From Paenibacillus agricola (GTDB lineage Bacteria > Bacillota > Bacilli > Paenibacillales > NBRC-103111): DNA of 64,000 bases. Under the pieces are notes generated by a model. It saw only the letters and a program-made list of their open reading frames with translations, was not told the DNA's origin and did not search any database. The position numbers were made by a program, and so were the translations under genes. Position 1 is the stretch's first letter; every line of letters begins with the position of its first letter. Shown piece by piece: positions 45,526-55,700 of this stretch. The stretch is taken from the NCBI RefSeq assembly GCF_011440305.1, contig NZ_JAAOIW010000018.1, positions 1 to 64,000 of the forward strand. Direction: 5' to 3'.

Positions 45526-46200
45526 ATGGATGAAAAATTTGAGATGACCGTCAATTATAATAAAGAATTAATAACTTTAGACTTAGTTGATAAAGGCGAG
45601 GCAGCAGTTGGAAGTTCAATGGCTTTATACGCATCTATTAGTACAGTTATTGAATGTTATCGGTTAAGGAATGATCCGCGACCTTGGAGTAGAAAACTGT
45701 TGCAGATAGTTAAAACAGGAATGGCAACTGCTCTTTTCGGTGGTGCTTTATCTTCTATTGGATATATAGCACATATTTCAATCGATGGTATATTTGCCAA
45801 TTTCACACCAAGTATGCTAGAGCACTTTTTCACAGATATGATGGCTATTAATGGAGCCTTTTTTATGATTGTAGTAACAGGAAGTTTGTTGCGATATATT
45901 TGGGAAGTAAGAAAAGGGAAGTCTCAAGAAATGTCAAAAAAAGAGTTTCAATCAAAGATGGTGGTAGCAATCGCAGAATTTCTAGCTTTTTCAGCATTAG
46001 GTCTAGGGCTAGATATATTGTCAGACTTTGCGGTAGATACTGTGATAGATGCACTAATTCCAGATCCAACTGGAATATTGATTACTGCAAGAGTTGCATA
46101 CGGATTCTTTAAACTCGGGAAAAATGTTTGAGATGGTAAGCAAAACAAAGAAGCTCTAATAAAATGTGCTGCTATAAGAATGAATCATTTTTATCAACTA
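45526..46200 (+). pseudogene. Multi-pass membrane protein, interrupted by a stop and IS630
   Basis: The first 201 residues (45526-46131) have about four membrane segments (MALYASISTVIECY, LFGGALSSIGYIAHI, GAFFMIVVTGSLLRYI, FLAFSALGLGLDILS). After the TGA at 46129 the same frame stays open to the IS630 insertion at 46200 and, with the element removed, continues for 15 codons on the other side (AKNKLRPDDFDFRLT, ends 47410). So the gene is damaged twice. It starts 24 nt after the nuclease chimera and could be its immunity or partner gene, though immunity to nucleases is rarely membrane-bound. Confidence 0.6.
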
Positions 46201-46294
46201 TATAAGTTGAACTAAAGATTAGAAAATTGTGCTAAAGAATGAATGGCTACCTGTCGAAATAATAAGTAAAGACTGTAGACAGGCAGGATTCTCA

Positions 46295-46807
46295 ATGAAA
46301 AAAACAGAAGCTTTCCAAGAGATCGAGCAGGCCATGAAAAAGGCAAAAGATCGACGGATGTATGAACGATACCAGGCCTTGTATTTGCATTTTCAAGGCA
46401 CCCAAACCGAACAGATCGCCCACACGCTAAACCGAAGTGTCAAAACAGTAAAGGGCTATATCAAAGCTTATGAAACTGGGGGGCTTGAAGGTCTGCAAAT
46501 GAATCATTCTCCAGGTGCGCCTGTACGATTGACTACCGAACAGCAGGAGCAATTGAAGCGTACAATTGTCGAGTTTGTGCCTCATGAGGTCGGTTTTACA
46601 GCTCGGCATAACTGGACGCTGGAAATCATCGCGGATTGGATCAAGCGGGAGTTTGGCCCCACGTACTCCCTACGCGGCATTTCCAAAATGATGCACCGCC
46701 AAGGCCTTAGCTATACCAAACCCACCTATACCTTAGCTGCGGCCGATCCAGACAAACAAAAAACGTTTGTACAAACGACATTTCCTGGTTTAAAAAAAGA
46801 GTCATGA
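46295..46807 (+). CDS. IS630 transposase, N-terminal ORF
   Basis: The N-terminal HTH region (HTLNRSVKTVKGYIKAYETG) and winged HTH (YSLRGISKMMHRQGLSYTKP) bind the element ends. The frame ends at TTTAAAAAAAGAGTCATGA; a -1 slip on the A-run joins it to the catalytic ORF. ATG 46295 is the most natural start, but its ribosome binding site is weak. Confidence 0.85.
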   Translation: MKKTEAFQEIEQAMKKAKDRRMYERYQALYLHFQGTQTEQIAHTLNRSVKTVKGYIKAYETGGLEGLQMNHSPGAPVRLTTEQQEQLKRTIVEFVPHEVGFTARHNWTLEIIADWIKREFGPTYSLRGISKMMHRQGLSYTKPTYTLAAADPDKQKTFVQTTFPGLKKES

Positions 46808-47334
46808 ATGACGAGATCGCCCATCTGCTATTTGAAGATGAATCCATGATCCGTGATTACCAAGCGATTCAAAAAACGTGGTTCCTGCGCGGAAAGCAAC
46901 GCATCATCAAAACCACGGGCAAGCATCGTGGAGTCAAGTTGTTAGGCACGGTTGACTACGGAACAGGCAAACTGGTGTGGTAGGAAGATGTGCAATATAC
47001 AGCCGAAACCTTTCTAGGTTTCTTAAAAAAAGTAGTCGATGAATATCCCGTAGGCAAGATCGTGATGATCTTGGACAATGCGCGAATTCACCATGCCAAG
47101 CTGCTGATCCCTTTCTTGGACGAGATGAAGGATAAGCTTGAGCTCGTTTTTCTGCCGCCCTATAGCCCGCAGCTCAATGCGGTCGAGGGTTTGTGGAAAT
47201 GGCTTAAATCCGATGTGATCAACAACGTCTTCTACCACACGGTAGCCGAAATTCGCACAAACGTACAACAGTTCATGGACGAAGTCATAAAAGTACCTTT
47301 GGCTATTATTGACCGCCTTTGTGTCCGATACTAA
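46790..47334 (+). pseudogene. IS630 transposase, catalytic part with in-frame stop
   Basis: The DDE core is complete in residues: Asp in LLFEDESMIRDY, Asp in VMILDNARIHHAK and Glu in SPQLNAVEGLWKWLK. A TAG at 46981 replaces an expected sense codon between the first and second Asp (KLVW-stop-EDVQYTAE), so a full-length transposase needs readthrough. One base change (CAG to TAG) would explain it. The element is probably immobile unless supplied in trans. Confidence 0.85.
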
Positions 47335-47440
47335 CTGGAATTTCTTTAGTTCAACTTATATAGCTAAAAATAAACTTAGACCAGATGATTTTGATTTTAG
47401 GTTAACGTGAAGTTTTTATGATTGATTTTATATCCGTTTC

Positions 47441-47466
47441 ACCGTCTCCACACATGTGGAATGCGT
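47441..47466 (+). repeat. 26-bp direct repeat, right copy
   Basis: Same orientation as 44795-44820 with one mismatch. It lies between the IS630-split gene and the minus-strand recombinase fragment. Confidence 0.8.
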
Positions 47467-47483
47467 ATTATTGATGGAATGGA

Positions 47484-47517
47484 GGGGCGAGCCCTAATAG
47501 GCTACGCCCCCTTTTTA
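47484..47517 (+). terminator. Terminator
   Basis: GGGGCG-AGCC-CTAATA-GGCT-A-CGCCCC followed by CTTTTTAA. The stem has one bulged A. It reads on the plus strand. Confidence 0.8.
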
Positions 47518-47960
47518 AGTGGATTTTGAAAGTTGTAACTGATTTCTATTGAACCGTCTTCGTGTACGTCAACATGGTTAATCATCTTGTGTATCATATC
47601 TCGCAAAATTTCCTCGTTGCTTACGTCTAACGTGGTGAACTTCGTTAACTCGGTCTTAAACGCTAAAACTTGTGACTCTGTATCATGTTCGTGGGCAATA
47701 TCCGTTTGAAGTCGTTTTGTTCTTTCTTCTAATAGTTGCCGTTCGTTCTTGACCGCATTACAACAGGCGCTGAACACATCCTTATCAATGTCCCCGCTCG
47801 TCCATTTCCTCGTAAGCTGAACTAGTTCCCTATCCAATTTACTGATTTCACGTTGAACCTTTTCAAGTTCTTAACAGAGGTGTTCTTCTTTATCCCTCAT
47901 TAATCAGGCCTTTCAGGTTGGATAATACAACTTGCTTTAGAATGTCATGCTTTATGATGT
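47502..47960 (-). pseudogene. Serine recombinase C-terminal region
   Basis: The minus strand reads HDILKQVVLSNLKGLINEG, a frameshift, then REISKLDRELVQLTRKWTSG and a coiled coil, ending TTLDVSNEEILRDMIHKMIN and VHEDGSIEISYNF. This is the coiled-coil and end domain of a large serine recombinase. The resolvase and recombinase domains are absent. A recombinase middle part lies at 44815 in the opposite orientation, but I cannot show they come from one gene. Confidence 0.75.
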
Positions 47961-48035
47961 TTTTTTAGCCCCCTAGAAGACTTAGACAGCATACCCCTTA
48001 ATCAAATACAATAAAAGTAGACGGAGGGGAACGTT

Positions 48036-48450
48036 ATGAAACGTGTGCAGTATAACCTTAATTTCAAGATGGAAATCATTCGAAAAGGGAAAGAGAGTGG
48101 CAACTTTACAGCCGTAGCCCGGCAGCATGAACTGGATCCCGAGATGGTCTTGCGGTGGGCCAAAGAATTGAACAGTAAAGATGTGGATCAGTTGGACGGA
48201 GCCAGCAAGCGGCAAGCGGCTTTTATCCCTACGGCTGAAGATTTCAAACAGATGGAGCATGAATGAAAAAATGAAAAAGCTATTGGCGGAACAAGCCCTG
48301 GAAAGGGAAATTCTCAAAGACCTACTAAAAAAACGAACCCCAACTTGCGGATAAAATAGAGATTGCCCAGAAGTACATCGGCCAAGGGCACGGTATTGCC
48401 TTCGTGCTTCGTGTGCTGGAAGTCGAGCGCTCTACGTATTATACCCTGTG
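48036..48450 (+). pseudogene. IS3-type OrfA and OrfB start, truncated
   Basis: MKRVQYNLNFKMEIIRKGKE plus an HTH (TAVARQHELDPEMVLRWAKE) form an OrfA. In the next frames AEQALEREILKDLLKK and KYIGQGHGIAFVLRVLEVER with STYYT give the start of an OrfB, which stops at 48450. No catalytic core remains. GGAGGGGAACG precedes the ATG. Confidence 0.75.
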
Positions 48451-48574
48451 AATAAAGCCGAAAAGAAATCGATCCACAGTGGCAACGTTTTTTACTCTAT
48501 TTTTTTGTTATTTTTCAATAATTTACTGGCATTTTGGGAATAGCCGAAGATTTTCCTGTATTTGCATATCAAGG

Positions 48575-48935
48575 GTGGCTAAAAAGATAACCACTCCGGG
48601 ATACTTCTAAGACTCTGCACATCTCCAAAACCGGATAGACCGAGCGGTGGTTGTGAATAAACAAGTAGACTATTTCTGGTCTTTTGCAAAGATGTACATG
48701 GCTTTTTTAAAGATGTCATTCTCCATTTCAAGCTGCCGGATCCGCTTCTGCAGGTCAGCTTGGTTCTTGTCTTCGACCTTTAAGTTGCCACTGCCACGAA
48801 AAGCGTTACCGGAATCCTGCTTGATTTCGCTCATCCAGCGGTACAAGGTATTGTCGGACAACCCCAGCTCCCTAGCTACATGAGCCACCGGTTTCCCCTG
48901 TTCTGAATCATTTTAACCGTTTCTCTTTTGAATTG
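48575..48935 (-). pseudogene. IS3-family remnant, second copy of the 1350-1640 OrfA
   Basis: The OrfA frame (48670-48888) differs from 1350-1568 at a few residues only and carries the same missing G after MIQ. Downstream on the minus strand, EMCRVLEVSRSGYLF (about 48575-48625) is the start of OrfB before it breaks off. The shared lesion shows that this copy and the first come from one duplicated, already dead element. It ends about 10 nt before the duplicated GIY-YIG block. Confidence 0.85.
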
Positions 48936-49218
48936 TTGAGTTTATTGTCGCTTTCTCTTTCTTGGTGTCCAGTTTCTAGTCTAACATCAAATCTACCTCG
49001 AAATTTAGTCTATCTCCTCCTGTAATTCTAGCCTTTGTCCGCTGCACAATGATATAGAACGTGAGTTTGTCACTGATGGAACAGTTGCCATGGTGCTTTC
49101 GATCAGAATTTTTATTGAGAGAAAACTTAATATACTTTGTCATATAATGGTATAATCACACTTATTAAATTCGGAGAGGGCATTAAATGTCATTTGAAAA
49201 AAAGATTTTACTTAGCCA

Positions 49219-49665
49219 ATGGATAATCCTTATATGGATGATTACTCTTGTTACTTTTGCATGAAAGGTGAGTCTGTAGATAGCATCGCTATTCAAAACA
49301 GCATTACTAAACTATTGAAGGGCAAAGAGGATTCGGAGTGCATCTATTTACTTTGTGTAAAGGACGAACGCAATTATATCCCCATATATATAGGCAAGAG
49401 TAAAACACCAGTAACACGTTGGAACAGTCATATAAAAAACTTGAATATAGGAAAAAGCTCTTATAGCAAGTGGAAGATTTATCTGTTAGATAATAATCGA
49501 GCAAACTACGATTGCATTTTGATGGTTATTCCTGAGGTAGCTATATCAGAGCCGCCAATTAAAGGGTTTCCAAAAACCATTGGATCAATTGAATATCAAC
49601 TTGTTAGCTTGGCTTCTGATGCTTATCCAGACACGCTCCTAAACAAAGAGGGGAACCGCAGATGA
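49219..49665 (+). pseudogene. GIY-YIG nuclease-like protein, copy 2, 5' frameshift
   Basis: The original ATG at 49188 reads 13 codons (MSFEKKILLSQWI region) and then, because one T is missing at about 49221 (GGATAATCC instead of GGATTAATCC), runs to a stop. The rest is in the frame from ATG 49219 or 49234 and keeps all GIY-YIG residues. Restart at 49219 could still give a protein that lacks 12 residues, but there is no good ribosome binding site there. Confidence 0.7.
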
Positions 49666-50279
49666 TAGACTTTAATGAATGGTTAATGCAGTTATCCAAT
49701 CATTACTTTGTTCCTTTGTTTAGTACTAATGATGGCTTATTAGTTAATGTCAAAACAAAGAATGATCGTACATTATTAATGCGCTCAGCTGATATGGAAA
49801 ATGCAGTTATTAGTACGATTGAAAATAATATAAGTAACGATGCCTGGGAAGGCTTGATTTACGTGATGGGTAAAGGACTAGCTGCATCCTTCCAACCGAT
49901 GTACATAGGCAAAGCTGAAAAAAAGGGCGTAACCAATCCTATCAGTGAAAATATAAAGAATATCCGTAAGAACCAGCATAAATTCGCAAGATGGGGTGAC
50001 GGCATTGCTTATCATATTGGCGATTTAAGTCATGCGATGTATGGGTTTCAAGCCTATAAGAAACCAAGTAAGAAATACATGACTTGGGCAAAAGCCCTCT
50101 TTGAAACTAATGATCCACCTATGCTAAAGGAGCCAATATTCTTTTTCATTGCACCTTGGTTTACTGGTGACAAAGGCTTGTCTGGTTTGTCCTGTTCATT
50201 GCCTGCGGTTGAAAAAGAAATGATTGCTATAGCATCAGTTCAATTTGCTGATACATTACTAAACGTAGACGGTATATAA
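49662..50279 (+). CDS. Second GIY-YIG-like protein, copy 2
   Basis: Full-length 205-aa copy of 3488-4105, with substitutions such as Leu79Pro, Arg128Gly, Glu130Gln and Leu152Pro; all proposed GIY-YIG residues (Tyr67, YIG 81-83, Arg110, Glu184/186, Asn201) are kept. It overlaps the first GIY-YIG gene by 4 nt and is followed by the broken DUF6884-like gene. It is the only gene of this three-gene set that is intact in both copies. Confidence 0.65.
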   Translation: MIDFNEWLMQLSNHYFVPLFSTNDGLLVNVKTKNDRTLLMRSADMENAVISTIENNISNDAWEGLIYVMGKGLAASFQPMYIGKAEKKGVTNPISENIKNIRKNQHKFARWGDGIAYHIGDLSHAMYGFQAYKKPSKKYMTWAKALFETNDPPMLKEPIFFFIAPWFTGDKGLSGLSCSLPAVEKEMIAIASVQFADTLLNVDGI

Positions 50280-50294
50280 AGGCAGGTGACTATG

Positions 50295-50713
50295 ATGTAC
50301 GCTTTAATTAGCTGTACCAAGTTGAAACAGGAATACAGTTGCTCAGCTAGAGAAATGTATGTGAAGTCGGCATTGTTCAGCAAAGCGGTTAAATATATCG
50401 AGCAGCAAGGGTATAACGATTGGTTTATTCTTTCTGCCAAGTATGGGCTGTTAAGTAAGGATGAAGTTATTGAACCGTATGACGTAACGCTTAACAATAT
50501 GAAAGCACCTGAAAAAAAGAGTGGTCTAGGAAAGTCGCGGATCAGATATTAAGCTTGAATTTAAACAGTGTGGACGTATACGCATACGCAGGAATGAACT
50601 ATCGGAAGTTTCTACTGCCATTGCTGGATGCGCAGGGTATTAAATGGAGTGTACCGTTAATGGGTAAGGGCATAGGGCAGTAGTTGCAGTTTTATAATAG
50701 AAAGTTCAATTAG
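50295..50713 (+). pseudogene. DUF6884-like protein, copy 2, 3' frameshift and stop
   Basis: The start is good (MYALISCTKLKQEYSCSARE, then MYVKSALFSKAVKYIE, without the extra A of copy 1). One A is missing in the run after MKAPEKK (about 50518), so the frame fails there. Further on, six extra bases (ACGCAT) and a TAG in place of CAG (GIG-stop-QLQF region) are present. Copy 1 has the intact version of this half. Confidence 0.75.
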
Positions 50714-50859
50714 GTTTAGGCTGTTCAAGCTATTTAAGCTGGATAAATTAAATATTGATATATTAATTTAAGTAAATTATACAATAGCGTGGGGGCTATT
50801 TTACGCTTAGGGTGTCCTGAAGAAAGGCAGTAATGAAAGGAGGAAACACGGCTTTGCAT

Positions 50860-51559
50860 GCTTTGCAAGAGATGAGGGTAGGTCCCTCAGAATCGGCATT
50901 CAGGTCCTTGATCTGGTCCGCATCCAAAAACACAACAGTATAGACGCCTTGAAAAGGGAGAATCTGATATTCTTTAATCAGGGATTAGTAGTGATATTGA
51001 AGATTTTGAGATTTCGCAATTTGCATAGTATCACTTACTTATCAAGATGCCACAAATAAGAGAAGGGATTCTTTTTTATCGCTGTTAAATCTGATTAAAT
51101 GCTGCATTAAAAATCAAATGTTACATTTGACCTTGTTCATTTAATGGTTCCTTGTGTTGGACTAATTAAATGTTGGAATAATCTACTAATAAATTTTCTC
51201 GTATTTCTGTACATATATAATGGAGATCTCTGTTCGTATAAGTATGATGTCAAATTGGGGAGGATTTACAGAATTTGTGTCGAATTATTTAAGCATAAAT
51301 ACCTTGTTATATAAGTTTTCAAGTAACCCAGAGGGTGAAATATTTACTCTATAGGTCTTTCGTGTAATGACTGTTATTGATTGAATGTGGACTCAAATAA
51401 AAAATCCTGAGGTGAAATATTCATCGAGGGTATAATCAACCACAAAGTAGTAGGGACTCAATTATGCCCACAACCCGTTTTGTATTGTAACGGTAAAAGC
51501 TTTTTATCAGAATGTATGTTCCATGTCAGCATCTTGTCGCAACAGCCCTATATAATAAA
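50860..51559. other. Left part of the copy-2-specific segment, mostly non-coding
   Basis: A minus-strand open piece at about 50870-50985 reads LPFQGVYTVVFLDADQIKDL but has no start and no family I know. The remainder is AT-rich, with runs such as TTTGACCTTGTTCATTTAAT, and holds no recognisable gene or RNA. Confidence 0.4.
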
Positions 51560-52286
51560 CAATATAGGAAATATGGCTCAAATTGGGCTCTGTTTGCAGA
51601 CCTACAAATGGGCGGGGTTTCGCAAAACGAAAACGGGTGTGAAACTCCACTTTCGTCTCGCGTACATCGACGATGAGGCTGGTATTCCTGAGAAGGTCAT
51701 CCTCACACCAGCTATGAAAAATGATCGGAGCCAGTTGGATGCCTTGGTCGATGAAGTTGGCCTCACGTATGTTTTCGACCGTGGTTACCTCGATTATGCC
51801 AGGTTCGACGACTACTGTGACAGCGGCATTTTCTTTGTCACTCGAACGAAGAAAAACGCGGTGGTCCGCCCGCCCGCTTGAATCCTTCGCGCTACCCGCG
51901 GATAGCGGTGTACTCACAGACGAAATGGTCGTTGTCTGAACGCCACAGAAGCGAATGGAGAACGTATTGCGCCTGGTCCACAGCGTAGATTCCGAAGGGA
52001 ATCCCATGGCTATTCTAACGAATCGATTCGATTTTAGTGCGGATGAAATCGGGCAGATTTACCGTGAACGAAGGCAATAGAGACTTTTTTTAAGTGGATG
52101 AAGCAGCATGTTCGGATCAAGACCTTTTACGGAACGAGCGAACGGGCGGTAATGAACCAAGTATGGATGGCACTGATCGCCTTTTGTCAGATCGTATTAA
52201 TGAAGATAGAGACAGGTACGAAACATAGCCTGTTGGATCTATGTCATTGGCTTAAAGTGTTGCTCTGGAAATCCGAACAGGAATAG
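51560..52286 (+). pseudogene. IS4-family transposase remnant
   Basis: Pieces in several frames: KWAGFRKTKTGVKLHFRLAY, VDEVGLTYVFDRGYLDYARF (second catalytic Asp) and IFFVTRTKKNAVV from 51600-51870; VDSEGNPMAILTNRFDFSAD and EIGQIYRERR near 51980-52077; and FFKWMKQHVRIKTFYGTSER with VMNQVWMALIAF from 52088, which is the YREK-like C-terminal region where the catalytic Glu normally lies. At least two frameshifts separate them. The element is dead. Confidence 0.85.
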
Positions 52287-52354
52287 GTAACGCGCATACA
52301 TTACAAGCCATTCGCTCATCGGCAGGAAGACGAAGCAAACGAAATTAATTTTCC

Positions 52355-52660
52355 ATCTACCTTGATCTTATATATTACATAAACTACCTGAACGAAAATC
52401 ATATTGATGCAGCACGGAACGCAATCTATGCACTGTCTGGAATCGGCGACCGCAGAGATACAGCCAAATCAACGATATAGGAAATGCTTGCTTCATCCAT
52501 ACTGTTCGATTTATTGTTTTTGGAAGAGAAGTATGCCAAGATTCGGACGGTTATTAGCATGAGCGAGATGGCTAAACGGATGATCCAAGGAGAGCAATTG
52601 AGTGTGGAAATGAAGCGATCCATTCTCATGATCCGCGCGAAACTTGAGCTTGCAGAATAA
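52355..52660 (+). pseudogene. Unrecognised helical protein fragment with in-frame stop
   Basis: The frame reads YYINYLNENHIDAARNAIYA, DRRDTAKSTI, a TAG at 52477, then EMLASSILFDLLFLEEKYAK and ends RSILMIRAKLELAE. It is helical and looks like true protein with a point stop; ATG 52483 would give a 58-aa remnant. It is directly upstream of the HerA operon and may be a lost member or regulator of it. Family unknown. Confidence 0.45.
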
Positions 52661-52749
52661 ACGTTAACAGGCTGAATCTCGGCTTTTTTTTAAATTCCGT
52701 GAGAGTCTTCCACGGCTTCAGTTGAACAGAGAGGAATGAAAACGATCCT

Positions 52750-55700
52750 ATGACTTATCATCCTGCACCAAGTCCCGAACAAGAGTTGAATGATAATGTT
52801 ATACGTATTCGTCAATTTATTGACAAAGCCTATCTACATGACCTTGCAAGGTTATCTGTCCTGCCGATTCCAGCGGAATATGAACGTTTGAATGCCGAGC
52901 ATTTTCGTCTGTACAAGATAGAAAAGCTGGTTTTCGACCCCAGTGAGAGTACATCGGATAAATTGATGAACGTGTACCAGTCTCTTGGCAGTCTAGGATG
53001 CGGTATTGTGACGCTGATCATTAGCGACGGCAGGAAAACCGAGTTGTATCTTGGAACCAAGATGTCCCCCGAAAGCAGCCGTTCCCAGGTGAACGAAGCA
53101 TTAAAAAAAAATTTGGAGGGGAATTTCCCCGGAACTAGACTGAAGTTGCAGTATGCGGATCATATAAAAGAATTACTCGCTGGCATGTTCAAACAGGAAT
53201 ATCGTGGTGTGCCCAAGACGATTTCAGTAGTATCAGGCGTTCCAGCCGAAAAGCGAAATGATGCCAAAGCCCTGGTACGTGGGTTGGAAAATTTGATAGA
53301 GACCATGCATGGCGAATCTTACACCGTCGTCATGATTGCCGACCCTGTAGATCATGAAGCCATTCAGCAGGTCAAATTCGGTTATGAAACGCTCTACAGT
53401 CAATTAAGCCCCCTTTCCCAAAGCCAATTCAGTTTTTCGGCTAATGAAAGCCATTCCGTCACAGAAGGCTTAAGCACAGGATTTACGCAGGGTGTGAACG
53501 AAAGCATTTCCAGCACGCAGAGCTACTCTTATGGCCATTCTGATTCAGAGAGCGTATCGCAGAACAAATCTACAACAAGAAGTTGGGCTGGTGTAGCCCC
53601 CGTGTTGGGCGCAGGAATTGGAGCTGCCCTTGGATCCGTGGTTCCGGTGGTGGGTACTCTAATCGGGAGCTCGATAGGAGGTGCTATTGGAGGAACCATC
53701 ACATCTTTGGCGGGGAGCCAAACCAAAGGCTCATCAACCTCCAGCACTGTCTCGATGAACGAAAATAAAACTGAAGGTGCCACTGAAACAATTGGAACCA
53801 GCAACACGGAAACATTGACTGAGTCGAAACAGAGGGGCCAGAGTAATGGAACCTCCAACACACTGCAGCTTACCTTTCAAAACAAAACGGTTCTGAATAT
53901 TATGGAAAACATCGATTGCCAATTGGATCGACTCAAGTGCTCCGAGGATTATGGGATGTGGAACTGGTCCGCTTATGTCCTATCATCCGACGTGCAGACG
54001 GCTTCCCTATGTGCAGGTACCCTTCAAGCCATGATTCGCGGTGAGCGCTCTTCTATAGAATCGTCGTATATTAACATATGGGGTGCGGACCATGAAGAGA
54101 GGGGGAAATTGATCCCCTACTTAAACAGGTTGTCTCATCCATTGTTCGTCCTTCCGGGAGGTTCCGATTCACCCGCCACACTCGTGACACCGGGGTCGCT
54201 CATCAGTGGGCGCGAGTTGGCCATTCCGTTTAATTTGCCGCGGAAATCGCTACAGGGGCTGCCGGTTACCCACGCGGTTGCCTTCGGACGCAGCGTGAAT
54301 CGTCACAGCACGGGCAAGACGGGAAATGCAAGCCTTAGCCTCGGGCGGATCGTCCACATGGATCGGACGGATGAGACAGAGGTGAAGTTGGATCTACCTA
54401 GCTTGCGAATGCATACTTTTGTAACAGGTGCTACCGGGTCAGGTAAATCGAATACAGTATATACGATGATTTCCGGGCTACAAAAGATGGGAATTCCGTT
54501 CCTGGTCATCGAACCAGCCAAAGGGGAATACAAGCAAGTTTTTGGAAATGACGCTAACGTATTCGGCACTAACGTCCGTCATACGCCGTTATTGAAGTTG
54601 AACCCCTTTTCGTTCCATGAGGCAATCCATGTATTGGAACACATTGATCGCCTCATCGAGGTCTTCAACGCTTGCTGGCCCATGTATGCAGCTATGCCGG
54701 CGGTATTGCGAGAAGCAATAGAATACGCGTATGAGCGGGCTGGCTGGGATCTTCAGCAATCCAGAAGTCGCTTGGACATTCCAGTATTTCCAGCCTTCAA
54801 GGATATTCTCCAAGTGTTGCCGGAGGTCATTGGAAGATCCGCTTATTCGGAGGAAGTCAAAAGCAATTATGCGGGTGCTCTCCTTACGCGAGTTCGCTCG
54901 CTAGCCACCGGATTGACTGGAATGATTTTCTCGGGCGCGGAAACACCGGATACGGAACTGTTCGAACAGAACTGCATTGTAGATCTCAGCCGGATCGGTT
55001 CATCAGAAACGAGGGCGCTGGTATCTGGAATCTTATTTTTGCGGCTTCATGAATACCGGATGTGCTCGGGAAATACAGCAAACCGCGAGCTTATTCACGT
55101 TACCGTTCTGGAGGAAGCGCATCACCTGCTAAGAAGGACAGCTTCCCAACAGGAAGGCGTTGGTATTCAGGGAAAGGCAGTGGAGATGCTATCCAATGCC
55201 ATTGCTGAAATGCGAACCTATGGTGAAGGCTTCATCATTGTTGACCAGGCACCGCTTCTGCTAGACGAGTCCGTCATCAGGAACACGAACACAAAGATCA
55301 TTATGCGTTTACCGGCCAGCGGAGACCGGGAAGAATTAGGAGGCGCAGCGAGCCTGTCACCGGAGCAGACTGCTGAAATAGCCAAGTTGCCCACTGGCAT
55401 CGCCGTCGTTTTCCAAAACGATTGGCTTGAGCCCGTTCTATGCAGGGTGCATGAGTACAGTAGCGATTCTGGAACTGAGTACCGACAGGAATTGTCAGTA
55501 ATGCAACCATTGGATGAAGACCGAAAAATGTTGTCCTTACTCATACGCCTACTTATACATGGTCGAGTTCATGGAGAGAAACTTTCGATTAATGGGACGG
55601 AGCAATTGGATAAGTGGCTTCTAAGTCGAATCGATTTGAGTGAGGATTTGCAAAAGGCGGTCAGGGATGCACTTGTGGATTACGCTAGTACCAGCCGTTT

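Larger units (their letters stand above)
46201..47360 (+). mobile_element. IS630-family (Tc1/mariner-like) insertion sequence
   Basis: Perfect 18-bp inner inverted repeats (TAAGTTGAACTAAAGA... at the left, ...TCTTTAGTTCAACTTA at the right) are bounded by the TA target duplication (46199-46200 and 47361-47362), as expected for IS630. The transposase ORF has a -1 slip site and one in-frame stop. Confidence 0.92.
49030..50859. repeat. Duplicated block, copy 2, left part
   Basis: Matches 2855 to about 4631 closely, with small differences: a missing T near the first GIY-YIG start, a missing A and a stop in the DUF6884 gene, and an extra AT-rich 70 nt after it. The match ends at GCTTTGCAT (50859) and resumes at 61027. 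Confidence 0.9.

Noticed and set aside
45526-46131. Firm assignment as an immunity protein for the HNH chimera
   Set aside because: Position fits, but it is a multi-pass membrane protein and damaged, while nuclease immunity proteins are usually soluble.
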